Source: Clostridia bacterium
Lineage (GTDB): Bacteria > Bacillota > Clostridia > Christensenellales > CAG-1252
Length of the DNA stretch: 49,886 nt
NCBI GenBank assembly: GCA_017961365.1
Contig: JAGCXI010000048.1
Location: 1-49,886 of the forward strand
Direction of reading: 5' to 3'
Shown here: positions 25,195 to 34,469 of the stretch, one piece after another
Layout: each line of letters begins with the position of its first letter
Numbering within the stretch: position 1 is the first letter of the stretch
Notes under the pieces: model-generated
Seen by the model: the letters and a program-made list of their open reading frames with translations, nothing else
Databases searched by the model: none
What the model was told of the DNA's origin: nothing
Translations under genes and position numbers: made by a program

Positions 25195-27453
25195 TCAGTC
25201 CTCCAAACGCCGATAAAGCCGCAGCGCGACCACCGTTCTGTCGTCCGCCGAGGAGACGTAAGAGGCGTCTTGCAGAATATTCTCGGCGACCGTCCTCGGA
25301 TGATAGGTCCTGCCGCCTTCGAGCACGCGGATGACCCCGTCCGCGCCGATCGCGTCCGTGACGCCGTCCGTCATCAGGACGACGAGATCCCCCGCCGAGA
25401 GCTTCTTGCGAGAGATACTCGGACGCACTTCGCGAAGGATGCCGAGGGGAAGCGCGCTCCCTTCCACGATCTCATGCCCGCCTTTTCGCTTGATGACGGA
25501 CTCGGGCGCGGACAGCTTGATAAAATCCGCCTCCCCCGTCCGAAGATGGATCACGCACATATCCAACGTCTGGAAGGAGCCGTCGTTTCTTACGGTCAGG
25601 AGACGATTGATCAAAGGGAGGAGCACCTTTTCGTCCACGCCCGTTTTATAAAAATTTTCCACGAGAGAGATCGCCGCGCTCGAGCCGTCTCCCGCCGCTC
25701 TGCCGCTCCCCATCCCGTCCGAAAGCGCGATCATCACTTTGTCCGCGCCGAGTCGCGTGACGCTTTTTACGTCGCCGCAGGCGTCACTTCCCTCTTTCAG
25801 TCCCACGGCTTCCCCCACGATGACGTCGTAATAAGGCGCCGTCTCGTAATTCACGGAGACCGTGCCTGCGCCGAGCATCCCGATGCTTTCCGCGAGCAAA
25901 GGAACGCCCATCGCCCTTGAGACTGCCTTGGCGGCATGGGGATCCTCCGCGTCCGATCCCGCCATCGTGACCGTCACGCCGAGATATTCTCCGTCCTCCG
26001 TCACCATCGCGTCGTACGCCGTGATGCCTTCCGCCGCAAGCTCCCGCACGATGCGCCTTTCACGACTGCCGTCGAAGGTGACGACCCGTCGCGTCTCTTT
26101 CTTCATCGCTTCGAGGATCCCCGCGATCCCCTCCGCTTCATTCGCCATAACGCTACGCTCCTCTTTGAGGGCGTCCGCACGGCTTCGCTCCTCCTCATAC
26201 GCCGCGATCTTCTCATTCAGCCCGTCGAGGAACGCCTTGATCTTATGACAATTCGCATTGAGATAGGGAGAGACGTCCATGATATTCGCTCGCCCCTGCT
26301 CAACCGCTCGCGCCACCGTGGGGAGGAAAAGCTCCGCCGTATTCCCGCCCGCCTGTCTCACGCAATCGCGCCGCCCCTTACAGCCCTCGCAAAGACCTTT
26401 CGAAAGGGAGAATGCGATGCGCGCCGCGCCTTCTTCCGCGTCGGGCGGCGAAGAAAGAAACTGCAAACTACCCGCCATCTTTCGCAAAGCGTCACTCATA
26501 CATCCGAGCTTCCCGCTGAGATCGAGACGGGTCTTATTCACCACGCTGCGCGCCGAGATATCCTCCCCGCGTCCGAAATGGGCAACGAGCTTCCGATAGG
26601 TCTCATTCGGCAGGAGCGAAGCAAAGAGACCGCCCGTGAAAAGCAAAATGAAATTATAAGGAGAGAAGAGATTTTTATAAAGGAAAAATGCGCATATTTC
26701 CGAGAATAACACGCTAAATGCCGCCACGCGCCGACGTCCTTTCAAGATCTCCGTCAGCAAAATGGCGAGCGCGACGGGCATAAGCAGGATCCCCTCTCCT
26801 CCCGCCGCGATCGCCCCGAAGACGAAGGCAAGGGAATACGCCGCGCCCTCCGCGCCGAGAAAAGAAAGCAGAGGGACAGCCGCCGCCAAGAGAAGATAAA
26901 AAGGCGTGACGCCATGCCCCGACACGCTGTATGCGCCCGCGCCGAGCGCAAAGACGCAAAGCATCGCGAGCACTTTTTCCACGTTTGTAAAAAGAAAGAT
27001 CCTTGCCCTCTTGGCTCCAAAGAGGCGGCAGGTAACGAGGGCGAAAAAAGCCCCGAGCGCCACGTCGGAAAGAAAAAGATAAAGCGAGGCTCGCGGCAGG
27101 AAGAATATCGTGAATAATTGTCCGAAAAATGCGAGCAAAACGGCATAAAATCCGTGATATCTTTTTCGCCGCAAACGCTGAATGAGCGCGCCGAGCCCTA
27201 CCCCTGCGGCGGCAAAGACCATGCGGAGAAAATAAGGGAGCGAAAAGGGCGAAAAGCAGAGATCGCGAAGCGCCGTCGCGCCGAGGAAGACGAGCGCGGG
27301 CAAGAGAAATCGCCGCTCATAAGAGACGCAGGTGATAAAGACAGCGAGATAAAAGGGCGAAAGTCCGAAAGGCAATGTTGCCGAAGAGAGAAGGAAGGTG
27401 GCGATAAAAGAGACGGGAAGCGCGATCGCCCAATACTTATAACCGTATTTCAT
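25195..27453 (-). CDS. spoIIE: Stage II sporulation protein E
   Basis: A 752-residue membrane phosphatase that dephosphorylates SpoIIAA and so activates sigma-F in the forespore. Residues about 8-300 contain roughly ten transmembrane helices. The middle region has a Cys motif CEGCKGRRDC and coiled segments. Residues about 530-745 are the PP2C domain with MIALSDGMGSG, SFQTLDMCVIHL and VVLMTDGVTDAI carrying the metal-binding aspartates. The length is a little shorter than Bacillus SpoIIE (827). No strong ribosome site is seen before the ATG at 27453. It is transcribed divergently from gltX. Confidence 0.93.
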   Translation of the reverse strand: MKYGYKYWAIALPVSFIATFLLSSATLPFGLSPFYLAVFITCVSYERRFLLPALVFLGATALRDLCFSPFSLPYFLRMVFAAAGVGLGALIQRLRRKRYHGFYAVLLAFFGQLFTIFFLPRASLYLFLSDVALGAFFALVTCRLFGAKRARIFLFTNVEKVLAMLCVFALGAGAYSVSGHGVTPFYLLLAAAVPLLSFLGAEGAAYSLAFVFGAIAAGGEGILLMPVALAILLTEILKGRRRVAAFSVLFSEICAFFLYKNLFSPYNFILLFTGGLFASLLPNETYRKLVAHFGRGEDISARSVVNKTRLDLSGKLGCMSDALRKMAGSLQFLSSPPDAEEGAARIAFSLSKGLCEGCKGRRDCVRQAGGNTAELFLPTVARAVEQGRANIMDVSPYLNANCHKIKAFLDGLNEKIAAYEEERSRADALKEERSVMANEAEGIAGILEAMKKETRRVVTFDGSRERRIVRELAAEGITAYDAMVTEDGEYLGVTVTMAGSDAEDPHAAKAVSRAMGVPLLAESIGMLGAGTVSVNYETAPYYDVIVGEAVGLKEGSDACGDVKSVTRLGADKVMIALSDGMGSGRAAGDGSSAAISLVENFYKTGVDEKVLLPLINRLLTVRNDGSFQTLDMCVIHLRTGEADFIKLSAPESVIKRKGGHEIVEGSALPLGILREVRPSISRKKLSAGDLVVLMTDGVTDAIGADGVIRVLEGGRTYHPRTVAENILQDASYVSSADDRTVVALRLYRRLED

Positions 27454-27569
27454 AGGGGAATTTTATCTCACCCGCCCCCGCAAAGAACCTCCGATTTCGT
27501 CGAGATTTGCGCTTTTTATGCGAAAAGCGAATTTTCTCTCTTTTCCCTCTCCTCTCCCTCCGAAAGCGG

Positions 27570-27598
27570 TTGCTTTTACGTCGCGCATGCATTATACT
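27570..27598 (+). promoter_or_regulatory. Sigma-A promoter of gltX
   Basis: TTGCTT (27570-27575), 17-base spacer, TATACT (27593-27598). The start site would fall just before the GGAGG of gltX. Confidence 0.7.
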
Positions 27599-27617
27599 TA
27601 ATAAGACGGAGGATAGT

Positions 27618-29051
27618 ATGGAAGTTCGTACGAGATTTGCCCCGAGTCCTACGGGGTTTATGCATATAGGAAATCTGCGCACCGCGCTTTACGCATATCT
27701 TTATGCGCGCGCAAACGGCGGTAAGTTCATCATCCGCATCGAGGATACCGACCAAGGTCGCTATGTCGAAGGCGCCGTGGACGTCATCTTCAACACCTTG
27801 AAACAAGCGGGCATCGACTATGACGAGGGCCCCGGCAAGGAAAAAGGCGGCTATAGCTATGTCCAAAGCGAGCGCAAAGCCATCTATAAGCAATACGCCG
27901 AAGAGCTCATTCGCCGCGGCGGCGCTTATTACTGCTTCTGCAAAGGGCGCGATATGACGGACGGCGGCACGGTGAAATACGACAAGCGTTGCCTTCGCCT
28001 CTCCAAAGAAGAAGTGGCGGAGCGCCTTGCGCGAGGCGAGAGCTATGTCGTCAGGCAGAATATCCCCGAAACGGACGGCGTCAGCAGCTATACGGACCTC
28101 GTATACGGCGAGATCAGCGTGGCTTATAAGGATATGGAGGACGCCGTGCTCTTGAAGAGCGACGGAATGCCCACCTATAACTTCGCGAACGTCGTGGACG
28201 ACCATCTTATGGGCATCACCCACGTGATCCGCGGAAACGAATATCTTTCCAGCACCCCGAAATATAACCTCATTTACGACGCTTTCGGCTGGGAGCGTCC
28301 GCAATACATCCACCTGCCCCCCATCATGAAGGACAAGGAGCGGAAGCTCAGCAAGCGTTACGGCGACGCGAATTTCGACGACTTCGTCAAGAAGGGATAT
28401 CTCCCCAAGGCGATCGTGAATTACATCGCGCTCCTCGGCTGGAGCCCGAAGAACAATGACGAGATGCTCTCGATGGAGGATCTCATCCGCCTCTTCTCCG
28501 TGGACGGCGTGAATATCTCCCCCGCCATCTTCGACGAAGCAAAGCTGCGCTGGCTGAACGCAAGCTACATCAAGAACATGTCCGCGGAGGAATTTTTAGG
28601 CGCGGCGCGTCCCTTCCTCGACGCTTCGAAAGTGGGCGGGAAATATGATTACGCTCTCCTCGCGCCGCTGCTGATCCCGCGCGTAGAAGTCCTCTCCGAA
28701 ATCCCTTCTCTTGTGGATTTCCTTGAGGAATTCGGCGAATACGATCTCTCCCTCTTCACGCATCAAAAGATGAAGACGGACGCCGCCGTCGCCCTGAAAG
28801 CCCTTGAAGCGGCTCTCCCCGCCATCCAAGCGATGGACGGCTGGGACATGACCGTCCTCCATGATCTTCTCGCCGCCACGGCGGAAAGCATCGGGCTCAA
28901 AAAGGGTCAGATGCTTTGGAGCTTCCGCATCGCGATCACGGGACACGCCTCCACCCCGGGCGGCGCCACGGAGATGGCGGCTCTCCTCGGGAAGGAAGAG
29001 ACCCTCCGCCGCCTCGCTTACTCCATTGCGCGGCTGAAAGAAGGGCTGTAA
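27618..29051 (+). CDS. gltX: Glutamyl-tRNA synthetase
   Basis: A 477-residue class I synthetase. The ATG at 27618 follows GGAGG; the longer open frame includes the promoter. HIGN is at 16-19, the RIEDTDQGR segment follows, and the KMSKS-type KLSKR is at 243-247. A zinc-site pattern YCFC...YDKRC is present with a shortened insertion. The C-terminal anticodon domain is complete. It stands alone between its promoter and a bidirectional terminator. Confidence 0.96.
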   Translation: MEVRTRFAPSPTGFMHIGNLRTALYAYLYARANGGKFIIRIEDTDQGRYVEGAVDVIFNTLKQAGIDYDEGPGKEKGGYSYVQSERKAIYKQYAEELIRRGGAYYCFCKGRDMTDGGTVKYDKRCLRLSKEEVAERLARGESYVVRQNIPETDGVSSYTDLVYGEISVAYKDMEDAVLLKSDGMPTYNFANVVDDHLMGITHVIRGNEYLSSTPKYNLIYDAFGWERPQYIHLPPIMKDKERKLSKRYGDANFDDFVKKGYLPKAIVNYIALLGWSPKNNDEMLSMEDLIRLFSVDGVNISPAIFDEAKLRWLNASYIKNMSAEEFLGAARPFLDASKVGGKYDYALLAPLLIPRVEVLSEIPSLVDFLEEFGEYDLSLFTHQKMKTDAAVALKALEAALPAIQAMDGWDMTVLHDLLAATAESIGLKKGQMLWSFRIAITGHASTPGGATEMAALLGKEETLRRLAYSIARLKEGL

Positions 29052-29104
29052 GTCACATCGCGCAAATCGCAGTCTTCAAAGAATTACATTACGAATAAAA
29101 AATC

Positions 29105-29135
29105 GGCTCCTTCAAGTCTTTTGAAGGAGCCTTTT
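29105..29135. terminator. Bidirectional terminator between gltX and the Cys-rich lipoprotein
   Basis: An 11-bp stem GGCTCCTTCAA/TTGAAGGAGCC with a T-tract on the plus side (TTTTCTTT) and on the minus side (TTTTTTATT). It serves both converging genes. Confidence 0.88.
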
Positions 29136-29174
29136 CTTTAAAAAATATAAAACTCGGCGGCTGATCCTGCCCTT

Positions 29175-32174
29175 TTACGGTCTGATCCGTATGGCGGGAG
29201 CGATGCCGCTCGAGACATACGGCGTCGTATAATTATAAGAGACATAGCCCGAAGAGGTAACGCAATAAATCCCCGTTTCGCTATTCGGATTCGGCGAGCG
29301 CAACATCCAGCTCCCCATCGAAGAACTCGAATCCTTCCAAGCGCCTTGCGCTTTTGCATAATCGCTGGAAGATTTCCTGCGCGAAGTGTCATTTTGATCG
29401 TACGTCGAACTGAAGCCGTATGCCGAATTGCTCGCCTCTTGCACGGAAAGCAAGAAGATGGCGTCCGTCGTGGAGCCGGAAGCGTAATAATTTGTTCCGT
29501 AATTGATCCCGCTCGGATAATTCTCGGGATTTGCGCTCCGCGCATTGTTATTCACCGTCTTGCTTCGGATGGCACTCTTATCCGCGGCGCTGAACGCCGT
29601 ATTGAAGAAGACGTTATTCAGCCAAGAACGGATATCGCTCTCCGCGTAATTATTCGCGTAAACGTTCGTCCCGTTTCTGCTCTGCGTCCCGCTGTACGCG
29701 GCATAATAATATTGCTGCGCGTCGATCGCATTTTCACAAAGCAAGAGCAACTCGTCGGCGGACTCGGAAAGAATGCGCCATTTGATGGGCTCGTACTTAA
29801 ACCAATAGACATTATTGATCTGATACCCATTGGTCTTTTGATTGAGCGTGCCGGTGCCCGCGGTCTTCGTCGTGGAGTCCGAACGATAATCGACGAAATA
29901 CACGCCGCGATATCGATCCGAGCCATAGGTGAGATCGATGTACCAAGCGTAATCCGCCGGATTGGACGAATTGTAATAATTATAGCTCGTCCAATGCTGA
30001 CGATTCGAAGAACTCGGAAGCGCGCCTGCCTGCGCGGTGAGGGCATTCGTAAGGGAAGAATCCGTCACTTTGGTCTGCGGATAGGATCCGAAATAAATAT
30101 AATTCCCGCTACGAACGTAGGAGGCAATGGGCTCTTCCGCGCCGCAGATCGAGCAAACGCCGTCTTGATAGCTATGCGCGCCGACGGGCCCGACCGCGAT
30201 CGCCCCATTCACATAGCCCCACGTCTTGCCGGGCTTATGCTCGTCCGTATAGAAATAGACCTTGTCGAGACCTTGCAGATCGCTGTATTGCGCGCAAAGC
30301 GCCGCCCAGCTCTCATTCGTTCCTTTATAGAAGATATGATCCGCAAGCCGCAAGACCGCGATCATCTCCGAGGTCAAGGCGTAACGGACCTCACCGAGAT
30401 AAACGTCCGTATCCTCCACGGAGAGAAGCCCGTTATAGATCACGAAAGAAGACTTGCCGCCCTCGTCGAGCAAGGCGACCCGCTGAAGATCACCCTCGAT
30501 TTCCGGCACGTTCGCGAAACGCACGTATCCGCGATCGTTATTTGCGCTCGCGGAAGAATCCTTGCTGTACGTAAAGGTGATGACGTCACCGACGGCGGCA
30601 TTCGCTTTGACATATCTCTTATAATCCGTTTCGCCGGAGATCCTGTCGAGCTGGACGGAATTATAGCTTATGGTGAAATAATCAAAACTGCTTTCGGAGG
30701 AGACTCTGTACTCGAAGGCGAAAGCGCCCGCCTTATTCACCGTGATCGTGAAGATGGAGGATCTGCTGTCCGACGTGGCGGCGCTGGAATAGACGACATT
30801 TTGATCGGACTCCACGCGATAAGCGCCGGAGATGGCATATTTCACTTCGTAGCGGAAGGCATTCGAGAAGCTATCCCCGCCGAAGGTGCTCTGCGGGATC
30901 GTAAGATCCACGAGAGCGTCACAGCCCGCAAAGGCATTCTCTCCGATCTTCGTGATCGTCTTCGGGAGGATGATGCTCCTGACGAAGGAAACGCCATAGA
31001 AGGCATAAGGTCCGATTTCGGTCACGGGATATCCGTTATAATTATCCGGAATATAGATATCTTGATCCGAGCAATATCCGATCCCGACCACCGCATAGCT
31101 CGACCCGCGGCTCTCATAGAGGAGTCCCGTGGAGAGGCGCTGTCCGCAACGAGTACAGGAATTTCCCGAGAAATTATGTCCGTAAGCATCGACGACCTGC
31201 GTCTCCACATAGCCGCAAATATAGCACGTGCGAGATCTCTCGCCGTCCTCCGTACAGGTGGCGGTGGCGTCGCTCCAATATCCGAAGCTATGCCCGAAGG
31301 CGTATTCCGTCACTTGCCGCTCGACGAAGACCAAGCCGCAGACCGAGCAATGCGAGCCCGCCGTATAGCCATTCTCCGTGCAAGTGGCATGCGTTTCGGG
31401 ATCATCCACGGGCTTATGTCCCTCAATGGGGAGCGCTTGATAGGTATTATAATCGCAACGACTGCAGGTGTCGTAAGGCGCCCAGCCCTCCTCCAAGCAA
31501 TTCGGCTTCCCTTCGTGATGAATGAGATCATGACCCGGGGCGGGCGTGATCTCGTCATCCACATAGAAACAGACTTGGCAGGTGCGCGTGCGCTCGCTTT
31601 CCTCAAGGCATGTGACGGGGCGGACTTCCGTCCAATCGCCGTAGGTATGCCCGAGCGGCTCGATCACGCCTTCTTCGCGAAGCGAACAGATCTTACAAAC
31701 GTGCATTTGCGCGCCTTCCTCCACGCAGGTGGGCGAAGCGAGCACGGTCCAATCGCCGTAAATATGCTTCTTCGTGACCTCAAGATAATATCCGAAGGAG
31801 GCGCCATTCATCTCCAAAGAAACGTAACACCAAAGCGGCTCCTCGAAAGAAAGCTCGAAGGGACCGGCATAATACTCCGAAAAATATTGATCCGAATAAA
31901 CGTGGATCGTCGCATTCGGGAGATGAAGATCATTCACGGAGAAGGTCTCGACGTCACATCCGACGTCGATGCGGATGGTGTCCCCGTCCACCTCGAAAGA
32001 CTCCGCATACGGCAAGGCGGAAAACGCCGTTTCCACTTGCAATTTCATGCGGCCCTGCCGCGCTTCCGTGCGGATCTCATCCCGATTGATCTTTGTCGTG
32101 CCGCAAGCCACGAGCACGAGGCAACACAGGATCATTATGGCTGCGATCAAAACGATCTTTTTCTTCTTTTCCAC
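29175..32174 (-). CDS. Lipoprotein with Cys-rich repeats, BspA-like LRR and DUF6273-like C-terminus
   Basis: A 999-residue surface lipoprotein; the signal peptide ends in LVAC. Residues about 130-345 hold six Cys-rich units of about 35-40 residues with the pattern TCTEDGxxxRTCxxCGY...GH, each with one single Cys and one CxxC pair. These could bind zinc or form disulfides. Residues about 350-430 are BspA-type leucine-rich repeats (TEIGPYAFYG, TKIGENAFAGC). A beta-rich middle follows, and residues about 680-999 resemble DUF6273 (NYIYFGSYPQTKV, EPIKWRILSES, SWMLRSPN, APAIRIRP). Such proteins are common in gut Clostridia, probably binding host or plant ligands; function unproven. Confidence 0.85.
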   Translation of the reverse strand: MEKKKKIVLIAAIMILCCLVLVACGTTKINRDEIRTEARQGRMKLQVETAFSALPYAESFEVDGDTIRIDVGCDVETFSVNDLHLPNATIHVYSDQYFSEYYAGPFELSFEEPLWCYVSLEMNGASFGYYLEVTKKHIYGDWTVLASPTCVEEGAQMHVCKICSLREEGVIEPLGHTYGDWTEVRPVTCLEESERTRTCQVCFYVDDEITPAPGHDLIHHEGKPNCLEEGWAPYDTCSRCDYNTYQALPIEGHKPVDDPETHATCTENGYTAGSHCSVCGLVFVERQVTEYAFGHSFGYWSDATATCTEDGERSRTCYICGYVETQVVDAYGHNFSGNSCTRCGQRLSTGLLYESRGSSYAVVGIGYCSDQDIYIPDNYNGYPVTEIGPYAFYGVSFVRSIILPKTITKIGENAFAGCDALVDLTIPQSTFGGDSFSNAFRYEVKYAISGAYRVESDQNVVYSSAATSDSRSSIFTITVNKAGAFAFEYRVSSESSFDYFTISYNSVQLDRISGETDYKRYVKANAAVGDVITFTYSKDSSASANNDRGYVRFANVPEIEGDLQRVALLDEGGKSSFVIYNGLLSVEDTDVYLGEVRYALTSEMIAVLRLADHIFYKGTNESWAALCAQYSDLQGLDKVYFYTDEHKPGKTWGYVNGAIAVGPVGAHSYQDGVCSICGAEEPIASYVRSGNYIYFGSYPQTKVTDSSLTNALTAQAGALPSSSNRQHWTSYNYYNSSNPADYAWYIDLTYGSDRYRGVYFVDYRSDSTTKTAGTGTLNQKTNGYQINNVYWFKYEPIKWRILSESADELLLLCENAIDAQQYYYAAYSGTQSRNGTNVYANNYAESDIRSWLNNVFFNTAFSAADKSAIRSKTVNNNARSANPENYPSGINYGTNYYASGSTTDAIFLLSVQEASNSAYGFSSTYDQNDTSRRKSSSDYAKAQGAWKDSSSSMGSWMLRSPNPNSETGIYCVTSSGYVSYNYTTPYVSSGIAPAIRIRP

Positions 32175-32220
32175 GATTTCTCTCCCTCTGTCTCTTGCGC
32201 TCTGCGCAAGCTCATTTTTT

Positions 32221-32250
32221 ATTGTAACAAAATACGCGCGCGCCTGTCAA
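32221..32250 (-). promoter_or_regulatory. Sigma-A promoter of the Cys-rich lipoprotein
   Basis: TTGACA (32250-32245), 18-base spacer, TACAAT (32226-32221) on the minus strand, about 45 bases before the ATG. Confidence 0.8.
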
Positions 32251-32274
32251 CGACGCATTTCCGACCCTTGCGGG

Positions 32275-33033
32275 TCAGACTCTTTTCAGATTCTCCTTCC
32301 AGCGAAGGATATCCTCCGCGAAACGATCGGGCGAACCGTCGATATCCACGGGCTCGACGAGGCAATTATGCGCCGCCAAACTGTAATACTCTTTGTCCGA
32401 GACGATGATATGATCCGCAAGACGAACGCCCAAAACGCGCAAGGACTGCGCGAGTCGATTCGTCGCGGCGACGTCCTCGTCGCTCGGAGTGAGGCTTCCG
32501 CCGGGGTGATTATGCGAGATCAAAACGATCTTCGCGTCGCATTGCACGCATGCCGCCACGACTTTATTGCGGTCAAAAGCGACTTTGCTCCTTGCGGAAG
32601 AGGTATGCTCCGCCATCTTGAGCAGATATCCTTTTTCGTCCAAACACATCACGGCAAAATATTCCTTATCTTTCGCGCCGATCAGCGCGATAAAACGCTC
32701 CGCGGCGTCGCGGATCCCTTTCACTTCTTTTTGTTTTTCGGAATTCAGATAGGTGGTGTAAATGCTCGGCAACGCCGAGAGAAAAAGCGCGGCGTTCTCC
32801 GTCATCCCTTTCACGGCGGCAAGATCCGCGGGGCTTGCGTCCAACACTCTTCGAAAAGAGCCGAAAGCGGATAAGAGCGCATGCGCGATGGGGTTCGTAT
32901 CCTTTCTCGGGATAAATGCGTAAAGAAGATATTCAAGCTGCTCGTGCTCTTCCAGAGAATCCAACCCGTACTTTTTGACTCTGCTCCGGAGTCTCGCACG
33001 GTGTCCCGCGTGGAGCGCCTGCCCTTCTTTCAT
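32275..33033 (-). CDS. radC: RadC/JAB-domain protein
   Basis: A 252-residue member of the RadC family. An N-terminal helix-hairpin-helix-like region (residues about 10-90) precedes a JAMM metalloprotease-like fold with ligands H174, H176 and D187 in HNHPGGSLTPSDED. Despite the name, a role in DNA repair is not supported for the family, and its true substrate is unknown. The ATG at 33033 shares a base with the uxaA stop (TGATG); GTG at 33036 is an alternative. It has been appended to the uronate operon without obvious functional link. Confidence 0.88.
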   Translation of the reverse strand: MKEGQALHAGHRARLRSRVKKYGLDSLEEHEQLEYLLYAFIPRKDTNPIAHALLSAFGSFRRVLDASPADLAAVKGMTENAALFLSALPSIYTTYLNSEKQKEVKGIRDAAERFIALIGAKDKEYFAVMCLDEKGYLLKMAEHTSSARSKVAFDRNKVVAACVQCDAKIVLISHNHPGGSLTPSDEDVAATNRLAQSLRVLGVRLADHIIVSDKEYYSLAAHNCLVEPVDIDGSPDRFAEDILRWKENLKRV

Positions 33034-34469
33034 CACAAGGTAACGCCCGTCTTCATAATGGCGATCTGTTTGTCGCCCCGCCTCTCGTTACTGGTCTCCT
33101 TTCCTTCCACGACGTCCAAAAGCGCGTTATAAAGATCCATCGTCGCTTCGTCCATGCTCTTTCCGAATAAAGTCACGCCCGCATCGAAATCGATCCAAGC
33201 GGTCTTCTTCTCCGCCATCGGGCTGTTCGACGCGATCTTCACGGTGGGCACCACGCTGCCCAAAGGCGTGCCGCGTCCCGTCGAAAAGAGGATGACGTTA
33301 CAGCCCGCCGCCGCAAGGGTGGTGCAGGCGATGATGTCATTGCCCGGGCTCTCGATAACGTTCAGCCCATGCTCCGTTGCGCGCTCAAGCTCGGAGAGGA
33401 CGCTCTTCACCTCTCCCTTGCCGGATTTTTGCACGCATCCGAGGGACTTCTCCTCGAGGGTGGTGATCCCTCCTTTCTTATTGCCCGGGGAGGGGTTCTC
33501 ATATACGTTCACGCCGTGGCTTCCGTAAAATTCTTTCCATTTATTCACCAATGCGGCGATGTCCTCGAAGACTTTTCTGTCCTTCGCGCGCTGCATGAGG
33601 GTGATCTCCGCGCCGAAGACTTCGGGGGTCTCCGCGAGCACCACCGTCGCGCCGCAGGCTTCGAGAAGATCCGCCACGCGTCCGATGAGATAATTCGCCG
33701 TGATGCCGGAGAAGCCGTCGCTCCCGCCGCATTTCACACCGAAGGTGAGCTCGGAGAGAGAGACTTCCTCTCTCTTGTCTTGAGACGCCACGGCATAAAG
33801 CTCTTCGAGCAGGCGAAGCCCTTCCGAGACTTCGTCCTCCACTTCCTGCGCGACGAGAAAACGCACTCTCTCGCCGTCCGGCACGAGGGCGCGGATGCCG
33901 TCCATTTGGTTCTCTTCGCAGCCGAGACCGAGGAAGAGCGCGCCGCCGACATTTGCATTCTTCGATAAATTGATGAGGATATTCTTCGTGCGCTCATAGT
34001 CGTCGCCGAGCTCGGAACAGCCCACGCGATGGGTGAGCACGATGACGTCGTCTACCATAAGATCATTTGCGTGCTTTTCTTTGAAAATGCGGCATATGGT
34101 CTCCGCGGCATTCACGATGCAGCCGACGGTGGGCACGATGTAAAGTTCGTTTCGCGCGCCCGCGCCGCAGGGACGCTTATACGCGGAAACGGTGTTGCGA
34201 GCGGGCTTCTCGGGAAGCGGCACGAGGGACTTCTCATAGACATAGTCCAAAGCCTCCGCCGTGAGGGCGCTCGCGAGATTATGCGTATGGACGAAAGACC
34301 CCGCCGAGATATCCTCCGTGGCGACGCCGATGGGATAGCCGTATTTGATGACGGGCTCTCCCTTCTTGATCTCCGTGAGGGCGATCTTATGCCCCATAGG
34401 GACGTCGCCTCGAGCGGCTTTCAGAACGCCGACATTATCCGAGGGCGTGAGAATGATGAGATCTTTCAT
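33033..34469 (-). CDS. uxaA: Altronate dehydratase
   Basis: A 478-residue fused UxaA. An N-terminal SAF domain (about 1-90) has the FVHTHNLAS metal or substrate motif, followed by the GD/AH dehydratase domain with RPCGAGARNEL, TVGCIVN, HRVGCSE and a C-terminal STGRGTPLG. It converts D-altronate to 2-keto-3-deoxygluconate in galacturonate breakdown. Its ATG overlaps the uxaB stop (ATGA). Fe2+ dependence is known for the family. Confidence 0.93.
   Translation of the reverse strand: MKDLIILTPSDNVGVLKAARGDVPMGHKIALTEIKKGEPVIKYGYPIGVATEDISAGSFVHTHNLASALTAEALDYVYEKSLVPLPEKPARNTVSAYKRPCGAGARNELYIVPTVGCIVNAAETICRIFKEKHANDLMVDDVIVLTHRVGCSELGDDYERTKNILINLSKNANVGGALFLGLGCEENQMDGIRALVPDGERVRFLVAQEVEDEVSEGLRLLEELYAVASQDKREEVSLSELTFGVKCGGSDGFSGITANYLIGRVADLLEACGATVVLAETPEVFGAEITLMQRAKDRKVFEDIAALVNKWKEFYGSHGVNVYENPSPGNKKGGITTLEEKSLGCVQKSGKGEVKSVLSELERATEHGLNVIESPGNDIIACTTLAAAGCNVILFSTGRGTPLGSVVPTVKIASNSPMAEKKTAWIDFDAGVTLFGKSMDEATMDLYNALLDVVEGKETSNERRGDKQIAIMKTGVTL

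Noticed and set aside
29346-32408. Open plus-strand frame of about 1020 codons
   Set aside because: Antisense to the Cys-rich lipoprotein, which has a lipobox, repeats and its own promoter.
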